Positions 1 through 5,284 of a DNA stretch of 5,284 bases are shown here, piece by piece. Source of the DNA: Chloroflexota bacterium (GTDB taxonomy: Bacteria > Chloroflexota > Anaerolineae > UBA4142). The DNA is taken from contig JAMCQI010000002.1 of assembly GCA_023381515.1 (NCBI GenBank), positions 1-5,284 of the forward strand. The letters run 5' to 3'. Position 1 is the stretch's first letter. Every line of letters starts with the position of its first letter. Position numbers and translations under genes: made by a program. The notes below the pieces were generated by a model. It was not told where the DNA came from. It was given only the letters and a program-made list of their open reading frames with translations, and did no database searches.

Positions 1-929
1 AGCGTGAGTAGAGCAAATCCGCCGGGATCTTTCAGGACATGGTCGATCCCCATGAACAGGAGAGTATTCGTAATCTCGACGTCGTTATGGCTAGCCAAAA
101 CCGCGCTGGGGATTGGGAAAACCCGATCTGACACGAAGTTCCCATGCTGGCCGGGGTGATTGCCGTTCCAGAAAACGTGGCCGTATTCGGCTTGCAGCAG
201 CAGGAACCGATGCCAGAGGAGGTAGTTGCGCACGGTAAACGGCAGGATGAAGAGTACGATAATGACGATCGGTATCAAGACCATCTTTTTCGGTCCGCGC
301 TGGCGATAGACCACCCACAGCAATAGAAGAGGCACGTAGAACATCACGGCTTGCCGGAAGAGAATTGTCGTCGCGAGCGCCACGCCAAGCAAAGCCCACT
401 TTTTCAGCGAGGGAGAGTCGCCAATGCGGTAGGCGAGATATATCGCCGCTAGTAAGCTGAGAATCGACGGGGTTTCGGTGACGAGGGTCACGCCGTAAAA
501 GATGAGGTAGGCGTAGACCGACGCGATGACGCCCGCGACGAGTGCAACGGGCCTACCGAATAGTCGGTTTGCAATGAGCACGATCATCAACACGATGAAC
601 GTACTGAGTACGCCGGTGATGATCCGCGCGATAATCGGCTCGTAGCCAAAGGCTTGATATATCGCGGCGAGATAGAGACTCATCGTCGCCGAGAAGTAGG
701 ATTGCGGTGTATTTGCTTGAATCCACGGGTACCAGGGCTTGGGAAACGTAAGCCCGTGCCCGGTGACAAAGCGTTCGGCCAACGTACTGTAGGTCACCTC
801 GTCTTGGGCCCCAGATAGGCCAGTCACGTGATTACCAAGATAAAGAGCCGCTGCAAGCCGAACGATAAAAGCAAGCGCCAAAACACCTAGCACAGCTAGC
901 GTGTAGCGGCGGGTTGAGATCCCGGTCAT
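1..929 (-). CDS. ArnT/GT39-type membrane glycosyltransferase, 3' end cut by window edge
   Basis: Polytopic GT-C glycosyltransferase of the dolichyl-phosphate-mannose/ArnT-like type, expected to transfer a sugar from a polyprenyl-phosphate donor to a glycan, lipid or protein on the outer face of the cytoplasmic membrane. The visible 309 residues begin MTGISTRRY and show a first membrane helix (about 10-31), then a first external loop with the acidic pair D43-E44 in AQDEVTYSTLAERF, followed by GHGLTFPKPWYPW; this layout is typical of the family, whose catalytic acid lies in that loop. More hydrophobic helices follow at about 98-120, 125-147, 150-167, 174-190, 193-208 and 216-234. Family members are usually 450-600 residues, so roughly half is visible. 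The ATG at 929 is chosen because AAGGGGA lies 4 bases upstream and an in-frame TAG lies further up. It is 119 bp downstream of the GT2 gene, probably in the same transcript. The fold is clear; donor and acceptor cannot be deduced. Confidence 0.85.
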   Translation of the reverse strand, partial: MTGISTRRYTLAVLGVLALAFIVRLAAALYLGNHVTGLSGAQDEVTYSTLAERFVTGHGLTFPKPWYPWIQANTPQSYFSATMSLYLAAIYQAFGYEPIIARIITGVLSTFIVLMIVLIANRLFGRPVALVAGVIASVYAYLIFYGVTLVTETPSILSLLAAIYLAYRIGDSPSLKKWALLGVALATTILFRQAVMFYVPLLLLWVVYRQRGPKKMVLIPIVIIVLFILPFTVRNYLLWHRFLLLQAEYGHVFWNGNHPGQHGNFVSDRVFPIPSAVLASHNDVEITNTLLFMGIDHVLKDPGGFALLT

Positions 930-933
930 GTGG

Positions 934-940
934 TCCCCTT
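934..940 (-). promoter_or_regulatory. Ribosome binding site of the GT39-like gene
   Basis: AAGGGGA on the minus strand lies 4 bases before the ATG at 929 and supports that start over the in-frame upstream TTG at 968. It is the clearest Shine-Dalgarno sequence among the three glycan genes here. The gene can therefore initiate independently of the GT2 gene, whose stop is 119 bp away. Confidence 0.6.
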
Positions 941-1048
941 CGTAGATATGATCGCCGACTTGGGTCAATACTGAGTTCGGCTACCTCAGCGCACTTATGA
1001 GCTACGCGCAAAGCGCCCACGCCCATTAGTTGTTTAGATCATCAATCG

Positions 1049-2044
1049 TCACATCCCGTGCAAGCTCTGAATGAGCCGACGATAGTGTTGGGCCATAACA
1101 GCATGCTGTCCGCGTTCAGACGGTCGCACGAGCGACGCGAGAGGAACGCTGGTGAGGCGCATCGCCGCGGCGAGCAACAGAATGAGCTTGTAGGCGCGCA
1201 CCGCGCTTTCCCCAAAATGCTTGCGAAAGTAGAGAATCTTTCCCCGATACAATTGCAGGAACATCGCTTCGGCGACCTGACGGGTGCTCTGACCGCCGTG
1301 GTGGACGATCCGCGCCCAAGGAACCCAATGAATCGTCCATCCGTCCTGACCGAGGCGTCGACACAGATCGACTTCTTCCGAATAGATGAAAAAGCGCTCG
1401 TCGAGCAGCCCAACGCGCTCGAGGGCTTCGCGGCGGAGAATGAGGCACGCTCCTTGAACGGTGTCCACCGCTTGCGCCCGGTCGTGCGGCCACTTCTCCA
1501 TCGCATACTCACTCACGCGACGGATCACATCGAGGTGGAACATCCGCCAGAACTCGCGAAAGATCGTCGGCGCGCGATAACACGACTGCTGCAGAGTTCC
1601 GTCAGGATTCAAGATCAGCGGTCCGGCGGCCCCGGCGTGCGGGTGGTCGTCCATGAACCGGACCAACTCGTCAATTGCGCCAGGCCGAACTTCTGTATCC
1701 GGATTCAACAGCAACACGTATCGACCGTGACTATTCTGGATTGCCTGGTTATTTGCCCGAGCAAACCCGGGATTGCCCTCATTCTCGAGGAGGAGAATCT
1801 CTGGGAAATCGCGCCGGACTGACTCCGGAGTGCCGTCGACGGACCCGTTGTCCACCACCAGCACCTCGGTCGACACCGTGACGGTTGTAGCAGTCGACGC
1901 TGACGCCTTCGGACGGACAACCGACCGCAGACACGCGGAAAGGAGGTCGCGCGTGTTCCAGCTCACGACCACAATCGAGACGTCTGGAGAGGCAACAGCA
2001 GATGACAACGCAGAATCACCGCTTGGTTTCGTTGAACTAATCAC
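1049..2044 (-). CDS. GT2 family glycosyltransferase, rhamnosyltransferase (WbbL)-like
   Basis: Cytoplasmic, membrane-associated inverting glycosyltransferase with a GT-A fold, expected to add a sugar from a nucleotide-sugar donor to a lipid-linked glycan. In the 331 residues one sees the N-terminal strand VSIVVVSWNTRDLL (22-35), the nucleotide-binding VVDNGSVDGT (63-72, key D65), NPGFARANN (91-99), the DxD-like LNPDTEV (113-119), the acceptor-side QGACLILRREAL (197-208) and FIYSEEVDLCRR (219-230), whose acidic residues include the likely catalytic base, and HHGGQST (248-254). This motif order is characteristic of WbbL-like rhamnosyltransferases, but the donor is not proven. The start is GTG at 2044; it overlaps the stop of the upstream ligase gene by 8 bp (GTGATTAG), implying translational coupling, with only a weak GAGG upstream. 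A Ser/Thr/Ala-rich insert at about 46-59 separates the first helix from the second strand. Length is normal and the frame is intact. Confidence 0.93.
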   Translation of the reverse strand: MISSTKPSGDSALSSAVASPDVSIVVVSWNTRDLLSACLRSVVRPKASASTATTVTVSTEVLVVDNGSVDGTPESVRRDFPEILLLENEGNPGFARANNQAIQNSHGRYVLLLNPDTEVRPGAIDELVRFMDDHPHAGAAGPLILNPDGTLQQSCYRAPTIFREFWRMFHLDVIRRVSEYAMEKWPHDRAQAVDTVQGACLILRREALERVGLLDERFFIYSEEVDLCRRLGQDGWTIHWVPWARIVHHGGQSTRQVAEAMFLQLYRGKILYFRKHFGESAVRAYKLILLLAAAMRLTSVPLASLVRPSERGQHAVMAQHYRRLIQSLHGM

Positions 2045-3470
2045 TCTCTGCCTCGCCTAGGCCGCCCGTCGCGCGGCGGTAGATATGATGAAGCGCCAGG
2101 AGACCGCCAAGAAATAGCCAGCCAAGGACGGACGCGCGAAAGCCTTTGAAGCCAATGTTGTAGACGAAGGGAATGAACCAATCGCCGAGAAAGCCGGCGA
2201 ATAAGGACCCCGCGAGTCCCCCTAATGCGCCATAAACGTAGGCCCGCTCGAAGCCTGGCCTTACCCGATTGCGTACGTTGAAGCCAAGCCGACCAACTTC
2301 CCAGGCAAACCAGACAAAAAAGAACAAACCGACTATTCCGGTTTCGGCAATCAGATCCATATAGTTGCTGTGGGAGTTGAAGTTAACGTTGTATCCGAGA
2401 ATCGGGTAGAGCAACACGTACCAGTAGTAATTTGCCGGTCCGAGGCCGATGATGGGGTTGATCTTAATCACGTTGATCAACGTTTCCCAGGCAGCCGTTC
2501 GGGTCAGAATGTCGTATCCCTTCGAGTCAGAAAAATACGCGTGTATCGATGAGAACTTCAGCAGTGCAATGCCAACGCTCACCACAGAAATCGGCGCGGC
2601 TAAGCGAGGTGCTGCGAACCACAGTACGAAGAAAATCGCGACAAGAGGAGGAACCCAACCCGAGTTCCAGTTTCGGTTGAGAAAGAAGCCTAACACCAAC
2701 ACTGCTACAACAATCACTCCGAGCAAGACCCGGAAGACCGGCCGCAACTGTCGATTAAATGCCGCCTGACTAAAGCTCAACGCTACCAGCCAGACGAAGA
2801 ACAAGCTGCCATCAGCACCAGTTTGGAATATTCGGGTGGTGTAATGTCCAATCGGCGACACGAGTCGTCCGGCGAGGTAGACGGCGCCGAGAGCAACAAA
2901 GAGCCAGGTCATCCGCTCGAGCCAGCGCACGTCGCGAATTCTGGTTCCGACGAGGAGGAATGCCCCCGCGGATAGCCAAAAAAGCGCAAGCCCGCCGATT
3001 TGGGCCCGGAGCGGCGCGACTTGGGCGAAGGGCATCTCGGGTTGAATGCCGACGGCAAAGGAGAGGGTTGCCGTGGCAAGGAGCAGTCCGAGCGGGAGAA
3101 GTGGCCAGGCGGGTCGAAGCTGCGCCCCGTCTCGCCAGAACACGTCAATTGCCCATAGCCCGAGCAAACCAGCAAGGCAAAGCATCCCCGCGTTAATCGG
3201 AGAATCCGTTCCAGTCCCAATGGTAAACGGAACAACTTGGGCAGCGAGGATGAGGGCAAGCAGTCCGAGCGACGGGGTTCGGAGGAGTGCGACCAAGGCC
3301 ACGACGCCGACAATCACCCCGACCAGCAGAATCACGTCGTGGAGTGGAACCCTCGGACCAACGTAAACGCTCGCGAGGCTCGAGACGACCACGGCAAGTG
3401 CCACCAGGACCCGTAAGAGCGACTGGCGGTGCTGCTCTAATTTCGTTGAAAAATTGGCTGATGAAATCAC
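2037..3470 (-). CDS. O-antigen ligase/polymerase-like membrane protein (Wzy_C/WaaL family)
   Basis: Polytopic membrane protein expected to act on the outer face of the cytoplasmic membrane, either polymerising undecaprenyl-linked repeat units (Wzy) or ligating finished glycan to an acceptor (WaaL, or protein O-oligosaccharyltransferase). The 477 residues contain about ten to twelve hydrophobic helices from residue 20 to 462. The diagnostic Wzy_C region carries RTAAWE (324-329), NPIIGLGPANYY (338-349) and HSNYMDLIAETG (367-378), in the large external loop and the helix after it. The conserved Arg and His of these motifs (R324, H367) resemble residues needed by WaaL-type enzymes. The start is GTG at 3470; an in-frame TAA lies seven codons upstream, and no other start codon lies between. 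The Shine-Dalgarno sequence is poor, and an inverted repeat ends one base before the start. The stop overlaps the GT2 gene by 8 bp. Sequence alone does not separate polymerase from ligase. Confidence 0.9.
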   Translation of the reverse strand: MISSANFSTKLEQHRQSLLRVLVALAVVVSSLASVYVGPRVPLHDVILLVGVIVGVVALVALLRTPSLGLLALILAAQVVPFTIGTGTDSPINAGMLCLAGLLGLWAIDVFWRDGAQLRPAWPLLPLGLLLATATLSFAVGIQPEMPFAQVAPLRAQIGGLALFWLSAGAFLLVGTRIRDVRWLERMTWLFVALGAVYLAGRLVSPIGHYTTRIFQTGADGSLFFVWLVALSFSQAAFNRQLRPVFRVLLGVIVVAVLVLGFFLNRNWNSGWVPPLVAIFFVLWFAAPRLAAPISVVSVGIALLKFSSIHAYFSDSKGYDILTRTAAWETLINVIKINPIIGLGPANYYWYVLLYPILGYNVNFNSHSNYMDLIAETGIVGLFFFVWFAWEVGRLGFNVRNRVRPGFERAYVYGALGGLAGSLFAGFLGDWFIPFVYNIGFKGFRASVLGWLFLGGLLALHHIYRRATGGLGEAESD

Positions 3471-3471
3471 C

Positions 3472-3540
3472 TTGAACCATTTCCACGCTTAGGTTGAGGA
3501 GGCCCCGGCAGCACACTGACTGGTGCTTACCTTGGTTCAA
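3472..3540 (-). repeat. Inverted repeat enclosing the leader of the ligase gene, with nested hairpin
   Basis: TTGAACCA and TGGTTCAA form a perfect 8-bp inverted repeat (3472-3479 and 3533-3540) separated by 53 bp. Inside it AGCAC and GTGCT (3510-3514, 3523-3527) form a 5-bp stem with an 8-base loop. On the transcript the 3' arm of the outer repeat ends one base before the GTG start codon at 3470, so folding would occlude the initiation region. The repeat is seen directly; a regulatory role is inference, and an 8-bp repeat at this spacing can arise by chance. Confidence 0.35.
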
Positions 3541-3594
3541 CTGGCTATTGCTAGGTTAGCGGAGCGTCGTTAAGAGTTGTGTTGAGCAAAAGTG

Positions 3595-3666
3595 GAAAAG
3601 TAGTGAAGAGGGCCACACCAGGCAACCGTCCATTGTATGTCTTGAAGGACCACCGCCGGTGAGGCC
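3595..3666 (-). terminator. Candidate terminator or attenuator hairpin after the two-component operon
   Basis: Read on the minus strand, GGCCTCACCGGC (3666-3655) pairs with GCCTGGTGTGGCC (3623-3611) over 11 base pairs, with one T-T mismatch and one bulged T. A further GTCC/GGAC pairing (3647-3650 with 3628-3631) lies inside a 4-by-4 internal loop and closes a 15-base loop. The sequence after the stem (3610 down to about 3586) is pyrimidine-rich with two runs of four T, but it is not a clean U-tract. It lies 121 bp past the response regulator stop. It could end that transcript or act as an attenuator before the glycan genes; the weak U-tract keeps confidence low. Confidence 0.35.
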
Positions 3667-3787
3667 CGCGCAAAGATGTTAGCGCTCGCTCAAACAGGCG
3701 GTGGCAGAAGCAGGTGGACGCGTCGGCTTAGATCACGAAAGGACGCTAGCAACAAGGTACCGGAACCTCTCAGGAATCGCCAACGGC

Positions 3788-4480
3788 TTACGCCGCCCCC
3801 TTGTTCAAGATGTAGCCAACACCGTGGACAACGCCAATCGATCCCGCATCTTTTGGCTTCATGCCGATCTTGCTGCGAATGTGCGACACGTGCGTCTTGA
3901 GCATGGACGGTTCTCCGCCGTCATATCCCCAGGCATATTCGACGAGGCGGCTGAAGCTGACGACACGACCGTAATTCATGGCAAGCATGTACAGGATGCG
4001 GAATTCCAGCCGCGTTAACTGGACCGGCTCGCTGGTGTCTTCCTTGGTCACCTGGTGCGACTCGACATCTAACGTCAAATTGCCAACCTGAAGGATCGGC
4101 GTGTTCTCGACCATGTTCTTGCCACTGACCCGGTTCAACACCGCGCGAATACGCATGGTCAGCTGCTTCGCACTGAATGGCTTGGTGACGTAGTCGTCGG
4201 CACCGTGGCGAAACCCCTGGACCACGTGCTCCTCGTCCCCCGCCGCGGTCAGCATGATGACCGGAGTCGGCGACGATTGACGGATCCGACGACACACATC
4301 GAGTCCGCTCAGGTGCGGCATGGAAACATCCAAGAGCACCAAATCCGGCGTGTCAGATTGCCATCGGCGCAGGGCTTGAACCCCATCGGTCGCGACAATC
4401 ACATCGAACCCCGCCCGCCGCAAGGCATACGCAGTCACATCGACAAAGTCGGCATCATCGTCTGCCATCAGAATCTTCAT
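3788..4480 (-). CDS. OmpR/PhoB-family response regulator
   Basis: Cytoplasmic DNA-binding transcription regulator, phosphorylated by the kinase encoded just upstream. Counting from the ATG at 4480 (230 residues), the receiver domain (about 1-115) starts MKILMADDD and has acidic-pocket D7-D8, phospho-acceptor D51 in LVLLDVSMP, T78 in IMLTAAG and K100 in YVTKPF, so the switch looks fully functional. After a short linker, a winged-helix domain (about 130-227) shows QLTRLEFRILYML, the recognition-helix region MLKTHVSHIRSKIG and the wing VVHGVGYIL, typical of the family. The upstream kinase stop overlaps this start (TGATG). A GTG one codon earlier (4483) is possible, but AAAGGAG is 7 bases from the ATG and only 4 from the GTG, so the ATG is preferred. 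The target genes are not shown by sequence; the glycan genes downstream are plausible candidates. Confidence 0.95.
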   Translation of the reverse strand: MKILMADDDADFVDVTAYALRRAGFDVIVATDGVQALRRWQSDTPDLVLLDVSMPHLSGLDVCRRIRQSSPTPVIMLTAAGDEEHVVQGFRHGADDYVTKPFSAKQLTMRIRAVLNRVSGKNMVENTPILQVGNLTLDVESHQVTKEDTSEPVQLTRLEFRILYMLAMNYGRVVSFSRLVEYAWGYDGGEPSMLKTHVSHIRSKIGMKPKDAGSIGVVHGVGYILNKGAA

Positions 4481-5284
4481 CACATCACTCCTTTGACATT
4501 AGTCACGAGTTCTCGGCCGGGAGCCGTTACGCCCGTGGTTGAACCAGCAGACGACAACTGGTCCCGCGTTCCGGGGCATTGCGCAAGCGGTAGCGTGAAC
4601 CAGAAGGAAGAGCCCAGCCCAGCAGTGGTCTCCAATCCGACAGATCCGCCGTGTCGCTCCACGATTGACTTTACGATAAAGAGACCTAAGCCCAAGCCAT
4701 CAACCCGGAGAGAGCCCGCCGTTTGTCCGCGAACGTAGCGATCGAAGATGCGCTCCATGTCGCCAGCCGAGACGCCAGGGCCTTCATCCATCACCGAAAT
4801 GCGCGCAAAGGTGCCATCACGCTTCACGTCGAGCGTCAGCGTGCCACCTTCCGGCGAGTACTTGCTCGCATTCATCAGTAAGTTGATCACCACCTGCTCG
4901 ATCCGGCGCGCGTCTCCCCAAACGTCGTCCTCACCAACCAGATCACAGACGATTCGCTGCTGGCGGCTCTCGGTCAACGGAAGCACGACCGCGAGCGCCG
5001 TCTCGACGACATCAGCTAGCTTGACCGATTCCCAACGCAAGTACAGCTGTTTGGTCTGAACTTGGGCGGCGACGGTCAAGTTCTCGATGAGAGATTGAAC
5101 CCACGATGTGCTGCGCTGCATTCGACGCAGCATCGTCACCGCCTCGTCGCGACCAACCGAGTCGAAATTCTCCAGGAGGACCTCAAAGCCGAGGGTGATC
5201 GATCCAACCGAAGCGCGGAGATCGTGTAATACCGTTGCAACGGCATCGGTCGACTCGGAAGATTCAAGACGCCCTTCGTTCGTA
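4480..5284 (-). CDS. Sensor histidine kinase, C-terminal part; 5' end beyond window
   Basis: Autophosphorylating sensor kinase and partner of the response regulator that follows. The window holds 267 residues, numbered here from the first complete codon, and the frame stays open to the right edge; the GTG at 5139 is internal, not a start. The dimerisation/phospho-acceptor helix carries H20 in VLHDLRAS (codon at 5226-5224), followed by the second helix (about 43-76). The ATP-binding domain has the N box NLLMNASKYS (134-143), the G1 box DEGPG (166-170), the F region RIFDRYVRG (178-186) and the G2 box GLGLGLFIVKSI (196-207), ending with GSSFWFTLPLA (224-234). A 33-residue Ser/Thr/Gly-rich tail follows. 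The H box lacks the usual proline after the arginine. The sensor domain and any membrane segments lie outside, so the signal is unknown. The stop overlaps the regulator start. Confidence 0.93.
   Translation of the reverse strand, partial: TNEGRLESSESTDAVATVLHDLRASVGSITLGFEVLLENFDSVGRDEAVTMLRRMQRSTSWVQSLIENLTVAAQVQTKQLYLRWESVKLADVVETALAVVLPLTESRQQRIVCDLVGEDDVWGDARRIEQVVINLLMNASKYSPEGGTLTLDVKRDGTFARISVMDEGPGVSAGDMERIFDRYVRGQTAGSLRVDGLGLGLFIVKSIVERHGGSVGLETTAGLGSSFWFTLPLAQCPGTRDQLSSAGSTTGVTAPGRELVTNVKGVM
4488..4494 (-). promoter_or_regulatory. Ribosome binding site of the response regulator, inside the kinase gene
   Basis: AAAGGAG on the minus strand covers part of the last sense codons of the kinase gene. 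It is 7 bases from the ATG at 4480 and 4 from the alternative GTG at 4483, so it decides the regulator start in favour of ATG. Together with the TGATG stop-start overlap it shows translational coupling of kinase and regulator. Confidence 0.7.

Larger units (their letters stand above)
3471..3787. other. Gene-free gap between the response regulator and the ligase gene
   Basis: This is the only gap over 300 bp in the window. I found no conserved coding frame: open frames here are short or run antisense into the neighbouring genes. It contains an imperfect GC-rich stem (3611-3666) followed, in the direction of transcription, by pyrimidine-rich sequence, and an 8-bp inverted repeat (3472-3479 with 3533-3540) enclosing a small hairpin (3510-3527) just before the ligase start. 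The gap is a likely place for the end of the two-component transcript and the promoter of the glycan genes. No good -35/-10 pair with normal spacing was visible on the minus strand, so the promoter may use a non-housekeeping sigma factor or an activator, or may be absent. Confidence 0.7.

Noticed and set aside
963..968. TTGACC on the minus strand as a -35 box for the GT39-like gene
   Set aside because: No reasonable -10 follows at normal spacing, and transcription would begin within the ribosome binding site.
971..989. CTGAG/CTCAG hairpin in the gap before the GT39-like gene, possible terminator
   Set aside because: Only five base pairs with a nine-base loop and no T-run on the minus strand after it; this is expected by chance.
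832..1026. Minus-strand frame of 64 codons overlapping the start of the GT39-like gene
   Set aside because: It overlaps the well-supported GT39-like start in another frame, and its product is Arg/Cys-rich with no motif.
1058..1822. Open frame of 254 codons on the plus strand
   Set aside because: It lies wholly antisense to the GT2 gene, whose motifs are intact and well ordered. The plus-strand translation shows no recognisable domain and is rich in Arg, as expected from a shadow frame.
3193..3540. Minus-strand frame of 115 codons overlapping the start of the ligase gene
   Set aside because: It is out of frame with the ligase gene, which encodes membrane helices across the overlap. Its own product is Arg/Pro-rich without recognisable features.
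3556..3633. Minus-strand 25-codon frame (starting MDGCLVWPSS) that could be a leader peptide
   Set aside because: It has no Shine-Dalgarno sequence and begins inside the loop and 3' arm of the candidate hairpin. No run of regulatory codons suggests an attenuator peptide.
3632..3637. TACAAT on the minus strand as a -10 box for the glycan genes
   Set aside because: It matches the consensus at five of six bases, but no -35-like hexamer lies 16-18 bases upstream and there is no extended -10 TG. It also lies inside the candidate hairpin loop.
3701..4018. Open frame of 105 codons on the plus strand reaching into the gap
   Set aside because: Most of it is antisense to the DNA-binding domain of the response regulator, and no ribosome binding site or known motif supports it.
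4205..4738. Open frame of 177 codons on the plus strand
   Set aside because: It is antisense to the junction of the response regulator and kinase, both of which have complete family motifs there. The product has low complexity and many Pro, Arg and Ser residues.

Overview
The window is a compact, bacterial-type stretch in which every supported gene lies on the minus strand, so transcription runs from the right edge to the left. In that order the genes are a sensor histidine kinase (cut by the right edge), an OmpR/PhoB-type response regulator, a 317-bp gap without a gene, a polytopic O-antigen ligase/polymerase-like protein, a family 2 glycosyltransferase, and an ArnT/GT39-type membrane glycosyltransferase (cut by the left edge). 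No RNA gene, insertion sequence, CRISPR array or attachment site was seen.

Right part (3788-5284): a two-component system. The kinase stop and regulator start overlap in a stop-start junction, and a strong ribosome binding site lies inside the last kinase codons. The two genes are therefore almost certainly co-transcribed and translationally coupled. The regulator has all the phosphorylation-pocket residues and a winged-helix DNA-binding domain. The input signal is unknown because the sensor part of the kinase is outside the window.

Middle (3471-3787): non-coding, with two notable secondary structures. One is an imperfect GC-rich stem followed by pyrimidine-rich sequence, a possible end of the two-component transcript. 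The other is an 8-bp inverted repeat whose 3' arm ends one base before the GTG start of the ligase gene. I could not find a convincing sigma-70-type promoter.

Left part (1-3470): cell-surface glycan assembly. The GT2 enzyme should add a sugar to a lipid-linked intermediate on the cytoplasmic face. The Wzy/WaaL-like protein should join or polymerise glycans outside the membrane. The GT39-like protein should transfer a sugar from a polyprenyl-phosphate donor outside the membrane. The ligase and GT2 genes overlap by 8 bp; the GT39 gene follows after 119 bp with its own good ribosome binding site. Co-orientation suggests, but does not show, that the two-component system controls the glycan genes.

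The organism is a bacterium of moderately high GC (judged by eye, not counted) that uses GTG starts. I cannot place it in a phylum with confidence. The overall picture is a fairly ordinary surface-polysaccharide locus, and I see no clear sign of a wholly new system.
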